A stretch of DNA of 64,000 nucleotides from Sipunculus nudus (GCA_026874595.1 CM049315.1:40132164-40196163), one strand, 5' to 3'; positions 22,704 through 35,839 are shown, numbered from the stretch's first letter. The notes: generated by a model from the sequence alone, not told the origin. Made by a program: numbers and translations.

Positions 22704-23128
22704 TACATGTAGCTAAATATGTTGGAGCCTGTCTACCGATCGACCCGCCTGCAGATGGGCCTGGCCCATATAAGGATCCGATATTGTGCTGCCCACCTGC
22801 CGATGCTCTGCACTGCAAAGACAATGCCCGTCTGCAGATGGGCTTAGCCTAATAACTGATTTAATTCTTTTGTTAATACCATTTTAATCTTGTACTGCGG
22901 CCTGACGGTCATTCTTTTGAAATTCTAAGTTAGAGGTAGCCCGATACCCGAAAATGCTTTCAATCGGAAACATTTTACAGATTTCCATATGTACCCATGC
23001 CTTCAAACCTAAACAATTAGTATTAAAAAAATCAAATCAGCAAAAAAGAAAAAAATATTGTTCTATTTTTTTGTTTGATAGTAATGTATGAATTATTTAG
23101 ATACCTGTTTAATATTTCCTATATATGA

Positions 23129-23566
23129 TGTTACGAAGACAAATATTTGAGGGGAAAAATCTTGGGCCGATCCGGGAGTCGAACCAAGGTCGGTGGCGAA
23201 TAAGTCCGGCGAACCAACGTACCGCTTCGCTAGCAGAGCAAGCTTACCTAGCGAGACAGTTCGGTCCGCTTTTATGTCACCCCGTAACAAACCCCCTCTT
23301 AAGAGCGTTCTGCTATCAGAACAAGACTAATTTTCCCCGGGAGTCACACTTTGGTGAGCTCATTCTCTGGGCCACAAAGTTTAACCGTCACGTCGGACAA
23401 GCCTAATTTTGTTGCGAAGACAAATTTTTGAGGGGAAAAACACTGGGCCGATCCGGGAGTCGAACCCAGGTCGGTGGCGCAAAAGTCCCTTGAACCAACC
23501 GCTTCGCTAGCAAAGCAAGCATACCAAAGGAGACAGTTCGGTCCGCTTTTATGTCACCCCGTAACA
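23129..23566 (-). mobile_element. TRIM-like miniature LTR retrotransposon 2, full length (438 bp)
   Basis: On the - strand the 5' LTR is 23410-23566 (157 bp) and the 3' LTR 23129-23289 (161 bp), with a 120-bp interior. The outer ends are TGTTAC and GTAACA, and ATGA is duplicated on both sides (23125-23128, 23567-23570). The interior begins three bases after the LTR with a PBS-like TTAGGCTTGTCCG and ends with AAGAGGGGG, a polypurine tract, directly before the 3' LTR. Between them it closely matches the TRIM 1 interior (ACTTTGTGGCCCAG, GAGCTCACC, TTAGTCTTGTTCTGATA). Both LTRs keep the A box (23498-23509; 23221-23232) and the B box (23456-23466; 23175-23185). It has no coding capacity. Confidence 0.9.
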
Positions 23567-24159
23567 ATGATCAACAAACGGTCACAGTTTTAGTCGAGCA
23601 GTCCCTGCGCCCGGCGTGACTGCGATATATATAAATACTCCGTGTTAACCCTGTTCCTGAGCGCACTAAATATCACTAATTGAAAGTCAGATCCACGGAC
23701 TTTGTTGGTATGAAAATATGAATAATATTAGCGTGGCATAGCGCCTCCGTTTACATGGCTTGGCATAAGCAGCCGTTGATGACAGGAGTGGGCTTATCGC
23801 ATTGGGACAAGTGACACTCTGGGGTCACTTGTGTGTTCCGTTGCCGCAAGGAATGTCGCTCCAAGTGTGTGCCTAATTGTCCCCAGTGCCCTCACTGTGG
23901 TCAATATATTTAGAGAACATTAACTTCAGTACTTGTGGCTTTCTGCAGATGTGATCACATTAATTCAATCTTTGCCAGAGCCACTACAGTTGCGACCTGT
24001 TGACACCTCTGTCAACGGCGGCCTGCCTATATTTGAGGGAAATCTTGCATATATCATAAAAAGTCATTTTCTTCTTGACAGTGTTTCTTTCAGAACATTA
24101 ATTTTCCTTTTGAGTAGTGATGTGATGATTTTTGTTCTGATATCAGTCTGAAGCCGACC

Positions 24160-25640
24160 TACCATCTACCCATTTGTTAATCGCCCAGAAAATGTCTCGA
24201 CGGTCAACGAATGCCTTCAGCGGTGCCGGCAAACAATTGGCCGGAAAAATCACTAGATTAATGCTGGCTTGATATGGGAGTTTGACGGGTGACGAATTGC
24301 TTCAGACTGGGTTAAATATAGAGACCCCGGTGCTTTTTACAGCTTTGATCATAACATAAGAACACTGTCTCGATTCGGAGTCTATCGATGGCCATCTCCG
24401 TGTTGGTAGAAAAACCCGGAAATGATTGCTTTATGCATATTTCGTGTATTATTTACCAGAGCTTGGGCTTGTTCGGTCTATATTAATTATAATTATATAT
24501 ATGTATATATATATAAATATGTGAATATGTTGCCTCCTTGTTGCCCCTCTTCATAAATTCATTATATTTCGACGCTAACCTTCTACTTGTTAACAGCCTG
24601 ATATATGAATACAAAGCAAGAGAAAATTAATATTCATATCCTGTTGAATTTTGTCTCCAGTTGACGATACAGTATGCAAAACAAATCGTTTCGACGTAAC
24701 GTTTCGATATATCGATCCAGACCAATTGCTCTAACAAAGCACATCGATCAGTAATGGAACAGTTGATCGGCAAGCATGTTAGTGTTTTTTATTTTTTTTA
24801 TTTTGAGCATTGTACATACCATGGCGTGTAAGTTTGTAGTACACCATGGCATGAATAACGACTGGAACGTCATACTCATATTCCTAAGTGACATAGGAAA
24901 ATCCTCTTTGTCGTGACAGAAAAATACTTTCATGTCATACAAAATGATGCCCTGAGAGTCGTCTCATATTTTAGGCCATTAGTAAATTAAGGTGTCTGGG
25001 CTGACTTTTTTAAACAAGCGACCGGTGCGATGCCAAAATATAAAGAAAAACTTAATGAAACACGCACTAGGACGGAGTCCTGAAACCACAGCATGTACGA
25101 ATCCATGGCCTCATACGTGCAATTTAAATTGAAAAAAAAGGATTTTTTTTTCATACAACTTCGAAACAACTTTGCTTGCCGGTCCTGGTTAGTGACAGGA
25201 AGCGTTCACAGCCGCGAAACCTGACATAACTTCTGGAACTGGGGGAAAATACTACAATAAAAAAATAAAGAAATCATGCAATCGATTCCACGCCGAATGA
25301 TGCAGTAATCGCGTCGAAACTCCCACGTTAATGACTCTGGAGTGCCCGTGTAATGGTAGTACATCCATAAGTCAGCTACGTCATCAAGTAGCGTGCGCAA
25401 AATGTCACTGACCGCATAGAATAACCAATTTTAATATAGATTGGATCAGACAAAAATTGGCCACAGATCATACTGTCTGGCTTGGATAAGCTCTTGTATT
25501 TTCAGCCGTTATGTTGACGTGGGTCTGGTGCTGGGTAGCCCTGCCCGGCCGTTAGTAATTTTGTTTGCTACAAAAACAACCCCTTTATCGGGTGACGTAA
25601 CAGACCCCAGACTCTTAACGATACAGCTGGTCAGTGAACC
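24160..25640. other. No gene recognised
   Basis: The stretch holds a short AT-rich tract at about 24480-24520 and a 26-codon frame at 24192 (starts MSRRSTNAF) without supporting features. Nothing else stands out. Confidence 0.4.
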
Positions 25641-25649
25641 GTAAGCTGG

Positions 25650-25995
25650 CTTAACTGTATTGTGTACATCTACAGAATTCCATTCCGGTCTCGCACTACG
25701 TGACAGGGCGGAAACACATGGTTGGCCCGGCGTCAACCAGGCTCTGTGTACTGCACCTGCGGGTCCTGGGAGTATCTTTTTCAATTTTTCAGTCATAGCA
25801 CCGAAGCATTCCCGAAAGTCGCACCCGGTTGTGAGTGAAAGAAAACTGTGGGCCACAGTCTTTCCAACTGAGCCTCCAGAGCGCTGGGTAGGAACCGATC
25901 GTGAAAAAAATCACCGCTCCTCGGCTGAGATTCGAGCTCACCACCTCCCGACTATGAACCCCGAGCTGTACCCCTATACAGAAGCCAGTGGTCTT
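25650..25995 (-). repeat. tRNA-derived SINE family 1, near full length
   Basis: Read on the - strand, the head at about 25990-25915 includes GTATAGGGGTACAGCTCGGG and a B-box-like AGCTCGAATCTCAGCC. The body follows with CACTCACAACCGGGTGCGAC, CAGGACCCGCAGGTGCAG, GCCTGGTTGACGCCGGG and the 3' end CCGGAATGGAATTCTGTAGA. It matches the + strand copy at 58365-58697. The 115-codon frames on either strand are SINE by-products. Confidence 0.8.
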
Positions 25996-25999
25996 GATC

Positions 26000-28557
26000 G
26001 CATTTAATGTTTTAAAGGATTCTTTATTCCTGTGATAAAGGCAGTTTGAATATTCCGATCGAAAGCATTAACTGGTATAAGGGTTTGCCCTTGCTCTGGT
26101 AAGCAACTTACCTGTGATCCAACCGTGCATTTGATAAACTATGCCTTAAATTTTCTGTTCAGCCTAAAGGAAAATTAAGATTTTTTTATTAGGATAATAG
26201 AGGAGGAAAATATGTGGTATCTAACTACCTGTATTTTTTTCTATTTTTTTTACACTCACCCTTTCGGTTTTGAGGTTATTGCGACGATATGTGTCTTTGT
26301 TAGTTTGCAAATCTTTTATGTTTACCAAAACTTTTTGCAACAGTTTCCTGGTGGAATACTTTGGGGTCATTTTTCTGTTAGCAACAGTCTTGAGGGCATT
26401 TAATCTATGATCAGTAATCCGATAAGTTTAATCTACACAACAAAATAAGCCAGCACGCACTCTGAAAAAAAATACTATTAAACCAATTTAACGCCTGGAG
26501 CAGACCTTCATAAACTAGGTTTATATTTGATATTCTACCTTTGGTCGAAAGCCGATATAATTTCCTATAAGTCACCCTTATTGTAAAAGTATCCTCTCAT
26601 GTAAGATAAAAGGTTGATGTTTATAGTAACCTAATATTCTGAGACACAAAGAATACTTGACGTTATTACACACATGTGGTGACTCTTGAATACGGTTGAT
26701 TCTTCTGTGTATTTAAGGTTATATATATATGATATGCTTAGAACCGCTAATATCGGGAAACTAATCCTGTAGAAACGGATTTAGTACATTATGTCTTCAA
26801 TTCGTACAGAAAAATGGAAGCTGAAGATAACTTCTGATCGAATGGCTATTTTATGAGCTTCTAAATAACATTTGCAACAGAAATACTGTAAAAAGCCATG
26901 AATTATGCATGTGCTTTTCTTTACCTGACGGCATGATGTCAAACGAGATTTAACTTTATTGTAAATTTATTCTTATGATAAAGTTAACATTCGAGTACAC
27001 CAAAGGTCTCATTACAATGAACACATATTTACACTAACATGTACGACAAAGAGAATAGCTCTCTCTTCATGTATGTTTATCACAGGATGGTGATAGTGTA
27101 GGACTAAAATACGACAATATATTCTCTTTAGCGATCCTGAAACAGTTATTCTTTTTGTGTGCATGTGATGAGGATCTACAATTCTTTAAAAGACGCGAAG
27201 CTAGCGCTATAAGCATCGCCCCGCCAAGGAATCCCACACGTGTGCTCCTTTACCTTATAACAAGACTGCATGACCAGAGGTCTGATCTTGCACATAAGAG
27301 ACATTAAAGAAAAAAAATAGCTTAGCATCAACGGCTGGAAGTTTGAAAACTTATAACTGTGTAGGATTATGCAAACGGTTTTAGAACGAAATATTGGCAG
27401 AGGCCATAATATTTAATGGAGAAAACACCATTTCTCATTTGTTTCACATACTTCGTATGTGATTAAGTCCCTTTAAAATTACGACAAGATGTAAGTAACT
27501 TTCTGTGGTAGCTTGTGCTGCAGTGATAATCTCACAATAAATCGTCTTGTGAGACAATGTCTGGCAGGAAATTGTCTAGTGATAATTTGTCTCATGGCAT
27601 ATTTACTTTGAAGCCAATGTTCATTTAGCGATTGTCTTGCCAGCAATCTTGTTTTCTGGGCCAACTGACTGCCACGTTAACAAATGTCGTGTGTAAAATT
27701 GCCTTGATAACAGATGTTTGATTGTAAAATACTATTGCTTCACAGTGTTCGTGCAATATTGAGCTTCTCGTAATGTGTATGCCTCTTGCATATAGAGCTC
27801 TCTCATAATAAACATTTTGCTCTATCCTTTTGTCTGTCTGAAGGCTGGACATATAACAGATAATTTGTAAATGCCACGAACACACATGGTAAAAGGTACA
27901 TGGACAGTTGCAATAATATACCTATTATCACATACCATTGGTTAATTTCGATTGAATACAAAAGGTTCCTGGCAAAACAATCGGTGCGGACGGACTTACT
28001 GTCTCCAACTAACCTGTGTACACGACATTGTTTTGGTCCTGCTTGTTAGTAAATACAATCCATATTTGTGACAAGAGGTTCGCTTTTTGCGCACGACCAA
28101 CAACTCCCAAACAAATATCACAAATATGAAAGTAGAGACACAGAACAAAAGACCGTTAGAATGTTGAAAAATTTTGATTTGTAAAGTTGCTTGGTACGTC
28201 ATATTCATGTTTTTGCGTTTCTGATCGCGTAGGGTGTGAACGCATCTCGATTTATGTACAGTAAAAGCCAAACGGTTAAGAAAGAATTATTGCTTTGTAT
28301 CATAAAATCTTAAGGAGAAAACATGATACGCTTTAGCACAGTACCGGGTAGAGAAACTTATCATTTAAGCTAACTTAAAGATATATGTTTGCTTGAACAT
28401 GTATCTAAGTTAGTTATTGTGGAGTTATGCGTTCCGTTAGTGAACTCGGCATCTTGTTCAGGACCAGACAAAAATGTAAAAGCAGTTAATTTCTTTCTAG
28501 AATGTGATGTTTGCATCATCACAAATAAAATCTCCCAGCAAAAATATCAGGTTAGAC
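26000..28557. other. No gene recognised
   Basis: The stretch is AT-rich unique sequence. Short frames on the - strand near 27500-28270 show no recognisable domain, codon pattern or splice structure. Confidence 0.4.
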
Positions 28558-28735
28558 TGGAACGAACAAATCACATTATACTGATTATAGTTCCAGCAAT
28601 GACCTAGCAATGTGAACAGTTACACACGTAACATGTTGGTGTGGTAGTGGAACGAACAAATCACATTATACTGATTATAGTTCCAGCAATGACCTAGCAA
28701 TGTGAACAGTTACACAGAACATGCAGGTGTGGTAG
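28558..28735 (+). repeat. Tandem duplication, 90-bp period, two copies
   Basis: TGGAACGAACAAATCACATT begins at 28558 and again at 28648. The first 70 bases are identical in both copies, and divergence is limited to the ACACGTAACATGTTGG versus ACAGAACATGCAGG part. The near identity suggests a recent event. Confidence 0.92.
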
Positions 28736-28739
28736 TGAC

Positions 28740-31660
28740 CAGGCCTAAGAAACACCACGATATAAATGAGAGGAAGCGTGTGGAACCGCCCTGTCATGTA
28801 GCCTGATACTAATGGAATGCTACTATTAATCTACTGGGAATATTTATACATTTAGTCCATCTTCAATTTTTTTATGTAAATCAAGCAGACGTCATGAAAG
28901 ACATTAGAAAATGCAAATATACACTCTGATGAAAACGTTCAAATAAATAACCAGCTGCTATTATAATATATAGAATGGAAATCCAACGATACAAGTGAGA
29001 GAAACTTTAGTGCGCTGATAAAGTATAATATAATTCAGGTCACTTTATCGGATGCTTTTCTCATAATGGTCTGTTAATTAAATGTGTAAAGAAATATAAA
29101 AAAAAAATCAACCATCAAAAGAATAGGACCAACAAACAAACATGGCTTATGAAGGGTTGAATCTACCAGTACCCTAAGATGCAACTTAGAAAGCGTTGTT
29201 ATGACTAACAATAATCATGTATACAAGAGTGCACTGGTATCTACGCTAATAACTATACCCCGCTGAGCCAAGACATGCACTCTAATTCCAGGCTTATAAA
29301 CACCACTAGTCTACGAAGTCTTTGTGAAGATGCCATAGTTGTTGGCTCTTAAAAGTATATGTATTCCTATGACGTATTGATACACTATACTCTTACGGTA
29401 CAGTCTAGAGGCAGTCAGCGACCCATATGTCTATATATTTTCTTTAGACACAGGGCAGCCCGTTTCATCAACGAGTCTGTTTTCCCTTTAAGCGCATGCA
29501 TTAAATTATAAGGCATTTCGTCATACTCTGGTTTTCTTCAGCTTTTCAAATTTCAGCTTCCCCATTGTCAAGATTGCCCTAATTCTTAGACTACGTATAT
29601 ATCATATTTAAAGTTAATAACATGTCTTCAGGCAGCGGTAATTGATAATGGATCTCATTTCGGTACAAAACTGCATCGATATGGCTCAGGATATTGCCAG
29701 TGAGGTTTCCACAACGGGTGTCCGAAAAGAAATTGTCTAAAAGTGAGCGCAGATGAAGACGTCATTAGGTTAAATGAAGAATAAAGAATAAATATTAGCG
29801 CTGGGACCAAGCATTATCATTCTAACTACAAATAGTGTCCTAAGGGTTCCGCTTTTTCTATGTGAAAACAACGGAGACAGACGATTATGTGAACAACCGA
29901 GATACAAGCGGCCTCGTAGAAAAGTCACGTTTATCCAGAGTTCAAAGGTTATATCTAATGCAAGTCGGCACTGCTGCTATTGAGAGACATTCTCCACACA
30001 GAGGACTGATCAATGTATGCCAAGGATTTGCACAATAAATCTTGACCCTGCGGTGGAGATTACTATTGGGAGAACAGTATTTCCGTATATTTCCGTCTGT
30101 ATCCATGTGTTTATTTTAAATTTTTAAAATTCATTCAAGTGAATTAATTTTATATGTAATGTAGCCTTTAGAAAAACAACCATTAGTTCAATCATGGAGG
30201 TTTACAGAGTTTACACCATAATTACTCCGAGGCTTCCATCAGGTAAATCAACAAACCAACGAGACTTATTTCCATAACATTATACCGATAGACAAGACCG
30301 TTGTTACGGAGTGTTTGTCTGACCCTTTTCAGTTATTTATAACAATTAAACCTGGGTGTGGATTTATTTATGCTGTGATGTATCGTTACAAAAAATAAGG
30401 AAGAAAAACTTAATTTTGCCAATGGAATAAAGTGTTAATGTTAATAACTAAAATATGTACATTTCATAGGCGTGAAACATATGTTACACCTAATACACAC
30501 TGAAAACGTTTGGTATTATATACAAGCGTGTATTATGACCCATGATAGTGATCTTTATTGATCAAACTTTTATACTCTGCGAGTAGTGTCTTGTTCTGTC
30601 GAAAGGTGTCACCAGTTGAAGGTATGGTTTTATACACGTATAAACAGAATGTTGAATAAAAAATTATCCCTCTTTATTATCGGGCTCATAAAAGGACAAC
30701 AGGCCTGTATCTAAGTCCCTCGGCGAGCTTACTATTTTTTTTCCCTGGTGTTGTGTGATTTTTATTGGTGGCTAGATGTTTCCAAGATTTCGTTTGGGTA
30801 TTAACTGCTAGATGGCAACAGGTGCAACAGAAACGCTTTCTGCCTGGCATTGACCATATTATCTCGTGCTTCTCCCAGTCCTAATGGGAAAATATGAATA
30901 ATGAGTTTAATGGTGATTTTTTTCATCAAACTTGAAACGGTTCAAGTTTTTTTTATTATGCATCTTAACATAAACGTTAGCATTAATCAAATTTCAGTTC
31001 TTTGTGCAGTGTAAATTCTCCAAACCACCATTCCTTCTCGAACCCGTTTTACAAGGATCACCCATGAGTACTTTTCACTCATAGCTTGTGTGTTTCTTTG
31101 AATGAACACAAGATGGCGTTACCAAAGCAGTATTGTCATAATGAAAGATGAGAGTAAGCTGAAATTTATTGTTTCATTTATTGATTTAATGAAAATATAT
31201 TTTAACTTCAATTCATACAATGATACCGATGAAACAAATATTTCCTCTCATAAGTTGTAACATATTAATTCAAAATATTAGGTACATATGAAATTATAAA
31301 AAAAAGTATCAGAAATCAAATGATGCATTCATGTGAAGCACACTGCACGTTCGTCATGTAGTATTATCTATTGTATTTGAGGGATTAGAAATTAAAATAC
31401 TTTTACTAATGTTCATATGTTTATTGGTGTACTCCTTTCAGTACTAAATGGCTGGTCTAGATGTAGCACCAGGCGTGCAACAAGTCTACGCGAGTCTTAA
31501 GATTGGTTCATATGTCTCATTCAGTATTCATGAAATAGACTCCAGAGCGGCTCGCTGATTCACTTTTTCGGAAGCCTAGCTGCCACAGATTTGATAATAT
31601 GAAGATGTATGAACTTGTTTCCAAGAAACTTTATGTAGGTGCTGGACATTGGCAAGGAAA
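28740..31660. other. No gene recognised
   Basis: The stretch is AT-rich with no open frame of interest and no repeats matching others in the window. Confidence 0.45.
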
Positions 31661-31668
31661 AATCTTAA

Positions 31669-32025
31669 CATTTGGCGCGGATCCGTATACGTAGTAGATA
31701 CACAAAGACTTAACATATTGGTGCGGATCCGGGCACGTAGTAGATACATAACAACTTAACATTTGGTGCGGATCCGGATACGTAGTAGGTACACAACAAA
31801 TCAACATTTGGTGATGATCCGGATACGTAGTAGATACACAACAACTTAACAATTTAGGTGGATCCGTATAAGTATAGATACACAACTTAACATTTGGTGC
31901 GGATCCGGATACGTAGTTGATACAAAAAAATACATTACACTTGATGCGGATCCGGATACGAAGTAGATAAAGAACGACTTAACATTTAGTGCGGATCCGT
32001 ATGCTTAATAGATACACAAAGATTG
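31669..32025 (+). repeat. 45-bp minisatellite, eight units
   Basis: Eight units follow a consensus close to CATTTGGTGCGGATCCGGAT, ACGTAGTAGATACACAACAA and CTTAA. Units vary by substitutions and small indels (31850-31900 is shortened). The 84-codon frame on the - strand (31631-31885), rich in Cys, Thr, Pro, Asp, His and Gln, is a translation of the array. It is a satellite, not a CRISPR: there are no unique spacers. Confidence 0.92.
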
Positions 32026-32029
32026 TTTA

Positions 32030-32990
32030 GCTACCCCTTACATGCATGTACTTGTAACAAGGAACGAGCGAGTCAACATAGCCCTGTGTTAGGGAGTCTT
32101 TATTTATTATGAAAATGATATTATTCGGTCATGGAGGTTTTACATTACATCTGAACAACTTTTATGAAATGATTACTTGAATTTTCCATAAAATATGAAA
32201 ATATTATGTAAATACTAACCAGAGCAATCAAACATGTAGTCACTACTGCGTTTGGTCGAAAGATGTCGTTAGGTGATGGACTGAAATTATTTCAGACAAA
32301 TAGTTTGACATAAATGGGTGTGAACGGTCTGCCGTGTAAATTTAAACACAGGTCCCCGGGTCATTTTATCGATTTGTCCTGATGTGGTTTTCTTTCTGTC
32401 ACATCAGTGGAAATGTCAATTTCTGGGGAAAACGCGACAAAGATTAATTTAACGAATTCCTTTCCGATGCAGGATGCCTAATGAAGGGAGTTATACGCTA
32501 CACATAAGGATTTTAGGCAAGGCATATTAATACTTACTTACGCAACAACATATAAACCACGCAGGCGTTCGCTCTACTCAAACCACTTTGTTCTCGCTGT
32601 ATAAAATTTCCTTATATCAGATATACATTTTGGTTGAGCGGGTTGCAGCCCAGGCATGTTCTAATGGGTTGGAGGTGCCACGAGGACTCTTACCTGAAAG
32701 GAAAAATTAAAAAGGAAGGGCGTACATAGGACTATATTATATGTAAGCACAAAATTAAAAAAAAGCTGGCACAAGTTGATGAGATTGAGAAGCGCACGAA
32801 AAATTAACACGAGCTTTTAATCCGTTAGCCTTCATAACGCAGTTACACATGCAGGGTCAGTGGGCGTTGTGTAAATGAAGTCATAATTAGTATGAATGTC
32901 GTTTGTAAACGTCTTTTTTTTCATGATCTGGTGCTAATAATTTGGACCTCGAAGATTTCCTAACCTGGGGTCTGCAGTCTAACCCGGTTT
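32030..32990. other. No gene recognised
   Basis: The stretch is unique AT-rich sequence without supported features. Confidence 0.4.
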
Positions 32991-32999
32991 CTTTCTTCT

Positions 33000-33360
33000 T
33001 GATTTCCCAAATCAATTTGAATCTGTGGACATCTTATGTATGCATGTAAAATTGCGCTTTGGTGAAGTGTATGAGTCAATAAAAATATAATTTACTACAT
33101 TTTGCGACAACTTTATGTTTCGTAGATTGATTCCATCTTTTAAATCTTGTATCTTTCATGCGGTTAAATGAAATAATATATCATGAGTAGAAAATATAAG
33201 AATTTATTATATAGTTATTTCAACGAGCGAGTAATCTGAACAGTGCGGGATTAACCTGAAATAACGCCTCTGTGGGTAATCTGAAATCGATTTCAGAATA
33301 TCGGGGTAACTTGTAGTGTTTGTGTGTGTGGGGGGGGGGGGGACATAAACACCGGCATCC
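33000..33360 (+). repeat. Dispersed repeat with palindrome CTGAAATCGATTTCAG, copy 1
   Basis: The order is TGGACATCTTATGTATG, GATTGATTCCATC, TTTAAATCTTGTATC, then GGGTAATCTGAAATCGATTT inside a perfect 16-bp palindrome near 33280, then a G13 tract near 33331. The same order of blocks occurs at 57780-58260, and a similar set lies at 47060-47270. Confidence 0.6.
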
Positions 33361-33421
33361 CTATTGATTCAAAAAGAGATCAATCGCAGGAAATCATTTA
33401 AGAAAAAAAAACCGCATGAAC

Positions 33422-33705
33422 GTAGGCAAAAAAAAGGTATTATTCTTAGGCAATTTTTTTTAGAAATCAGTGCGGGCGGGCGATTTTTTACTCTTTTTTG
33501 TGTTTTTCGATAAAAATGTCATATGATCAAGAAAAAGCATGAAAATAACGGAGTTTTTCTCTAAACAGGTCAAAGCACAACATAACAAAGGAAATCTTAT
33601 CAAAGTTGTAATATTTTATCTTTTTGAAAGATGAAAATCAAAATAAAAATTTTTAATGCTGGGGTTACAATTGACGCAGGCGGTGCCTGGTCCATACCTT
33701 TTCTT
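33422..33705 (-). mobile_element. MITE-like element, copy 2 (inverted relative to 41796-42085)
   Basis: The reverse complement aligns over its full length with 41796-42085: GCACCGCCTGCGTCAA, ATTTTTATTTTGATTTTCAT, CTTTGATAAGATTTCCTTTG and GATCATATGACATTT. Its ends are decayed (GTAGGCAAAAAAAAGGTATT on one side, CCATACCTTTT on the other), so it is the older copy. Confidence 0.7.
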
Positions 33706-34423
33706 TTTCTTTTTTTTTTACCTTACCACTGTATTTATACAGAGTCTGCTGGTGATGGTTGCAAAATTATCAGTCTCAATGAACTGTATGTACCTTGAGA
33801 CACAGACGGAAATCCTGGATAACAAGCAGTTACCTTCTGCTATAGGGCTATCCTATGTAAATATCGTGTACATTAAAATCGAGGCACAAGATAAAGACGA
33901 TAATTAGTAAGGATATAAAGGTGTTGATCTCACCAACATATTATTTATACCAGTAATACGGATAAATAAGGCCTCGAATGTTCCCATTTACGTGTCATTT
34001 CTGTACCCACATGACACCTCAATAACTCTTTTTTCGAGGACACTGCTTGTGATTCGATAACGTAAATATTCCAAAAAGTATAGACTTCTGATGTAAACAT
34101 TCTGTAAAAAGTCATATGCCAAGTAAATTTCCTAAAAAGATTATCCTGTTGGGGCTACCCGTCCACAGTATAGTTCAGTCGTATATGGTTTTTACAAGAA
34201 TACCTATAACTGTCACATTAATTAAGAAAATAATCATGTTTCAATATATGGCAAGGCATTGCTGCAATAAAATAAAGTTATAGAAATGTGACATGACATT
34301 TGTTAAATCACAAAATAATTTGTTAACGTGCTAGGTTTTCAGCAGATATAATATAACCAGGCATCCCGAAGAGACCGTAATTTATTGAAGTGAAAAGTAA
34401 CTAAATGTACAAGGTTGTGGATT

Positions 34424-34545
34424 GAAGTAGCCCGATGAAGATCGGTGGTTTTCTCCTTGTCCTCCGGTTTCCTCCAGCCTTATACACTACCGAACGCCAG
34501 CATCCTTGCGATGGATTTTACCCCTCAGTAGTCGTTATATCTAGA
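34424..34545 (+). repeat. SINE family 2-type fragment
   Basis: GATCGGTGGTTTTCTCCTTG followed by TCCTCCGGTTTCCTCCAG matches the GCCGGTGGTTTTGTCCGGG and TTCCTCCA block of the elements at 2345-2400 and 15755-15800. The tRNA-like head is absent. Confidence 0.55.
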
Positions 34546-34604
34546 CGTACAATTCATAAAAAATAAACTTAGTTTAAATCCATTTGCATAAACAAAAACT
34601 GAAT

Positions 34605-34875
34605 ATTGCTTAAAGGAGCCTATTTCGATATCTGACGTCTGTTGACTGAAGATACCACCAGGAACCTTTCATAAAGAAAAACCGAAAAACGAAGATCCCA
34701 CTGCAAACACGTTGTATGTTTTGCTTGTTTCCTCATATTTATAACATGTGGGGGCCCGTAAAAAATCCAAACGTATTCAGCAAGGACATCTGACGGCAGG
34801 CCAGACAAAAAAGAGTTTTTCAGAGGGGTTTTGTGCACAAAGTGACCTTTTAACTTTCGCACACATGCAACAACC
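34605..34875 (+). repeat. Dispersed repeat, inverted partner at 37690-37885
   Basis: The element starts TTAAAGGAGCCTATTTCGAT and contains ACATGTGGGGGCCCGTAAA, then AATCCAAAC and ACATCTGACGGCA. The reverse complement of 37690-37885 has the same order: TTTAAAGGGGCCTATACCG, AATGTGGGGGCCCGCGGAA, AATCCAAACACAATC and ACATCTGGTGGCAA. Similarity is patchy between these blocks. Confidence 0.5.
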
Positions 34876-35580
34876 ACCTTAGGTTACATTTTTTTTTATT
34901 TCGTTTGTCAATATCGCGGTGTTTACCAACAGCATGTGTACAAACAAACTAATACATCCGTCACAGATGGGTTATGAGAACTTTTCGTAGTAGGAATTAC
35001 CTTAAGAGTTCATTAGTATGAGAGCAGAATCAGTCAGATATCACTTAAATTCTATAGAAAAAAGTAAGTAAAAAGCTGGCACGAAGTACAATTATAGGAT
35101 TACATGCAGCACCCTTAATCGATTGGTGCCAAGAGAATATCATACAAAATGTCAAACTAACGAAAAAAGAGAGTGACATTTTGTTAAGCCTTGGCATACA
35201 GCCTTCGGCGAAAAAGAAGGTTAATGAGAATACAGTGATTTAGGACCGCGTTTTACCGATAGGTCCAAACAAAGACAGATCGCATGCCTATAGCTACATG
35301 GCTCCAGGCCCTGCCGTAAATGCATGGAAAACCACACTAATCTAATAACATGAGCTGCTCGAAGATAAAAATGTATATGGAGCAATCCGGGATTGGCTGT
35401 TAACCGGAACGTCCTAATATTTACGACCGGCACTTGAGCCAAAACATTTTTTCTCTAAATAGTCAGTGTTTTGGGCAATATTTCTCTTTAAAAAAAAACA
35501 TAAAGACTTCCGAATATCGAATAAAAATTAAATCTTATCAATGCTGAAAGGCTGAAACAAATCCCCAGGTCTGGAAAGGC

Positions 35581-35665
35581 GGGGGGGGGGGGGGGGTCCA
35601 GGCCGAAAAAAATTAGTCTGAAACCCTAAAAAAAGGCCGGGACGGTTAAAAAAAAGGGGGCGGGG
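35581..35665 (+). repeat. Poly-G and G/A-rich tract
   Basis: G17 at about 35581-35597 is followed by runs of A and a GGGGGCGGGGG stretch. It is low complexity, and G-quadruplex formation is possible. Confidence 0.85.
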
Positions 35666-35839
35666 GTCCGGACTGTCTTTATAGTTTTATGAGAAGACTG
35701 GTTTCATCAACTGGAACTTTCAAAGTTAATGCTGTTTGTTTTTTTTAGCTCAGCTGACTGTAAGTCATCTGACCTATAGCAATCACCCTTTGTCCGGCGT
35801 CCGTCCTGTTTTCCGGCCGTCCAGCTGTTCGGCCGTCCG

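Noticed and set aside
23933-24151. + strand frame after TTTCTGCAG
   Set aside because: The acceptor-like site is good, but the phase-0 join from the exon at 20236 hits a stop at once, and no donor follows.
25509-26007. Two 115-codon frames, one on each strand
   Set aside because: Both are translations of the SINE at 25650-25995, and other SINE copies break them.
31631-31885. Cys/Tyr/Pro-rich 84-codon frame
   Set aside because: It is a direct translation of the 45-bp minisatellite.
31669-32025. CRISPR-like array
   Set aside because: Whole units repeat with no unique spacers, and the genome is eukaryotic.
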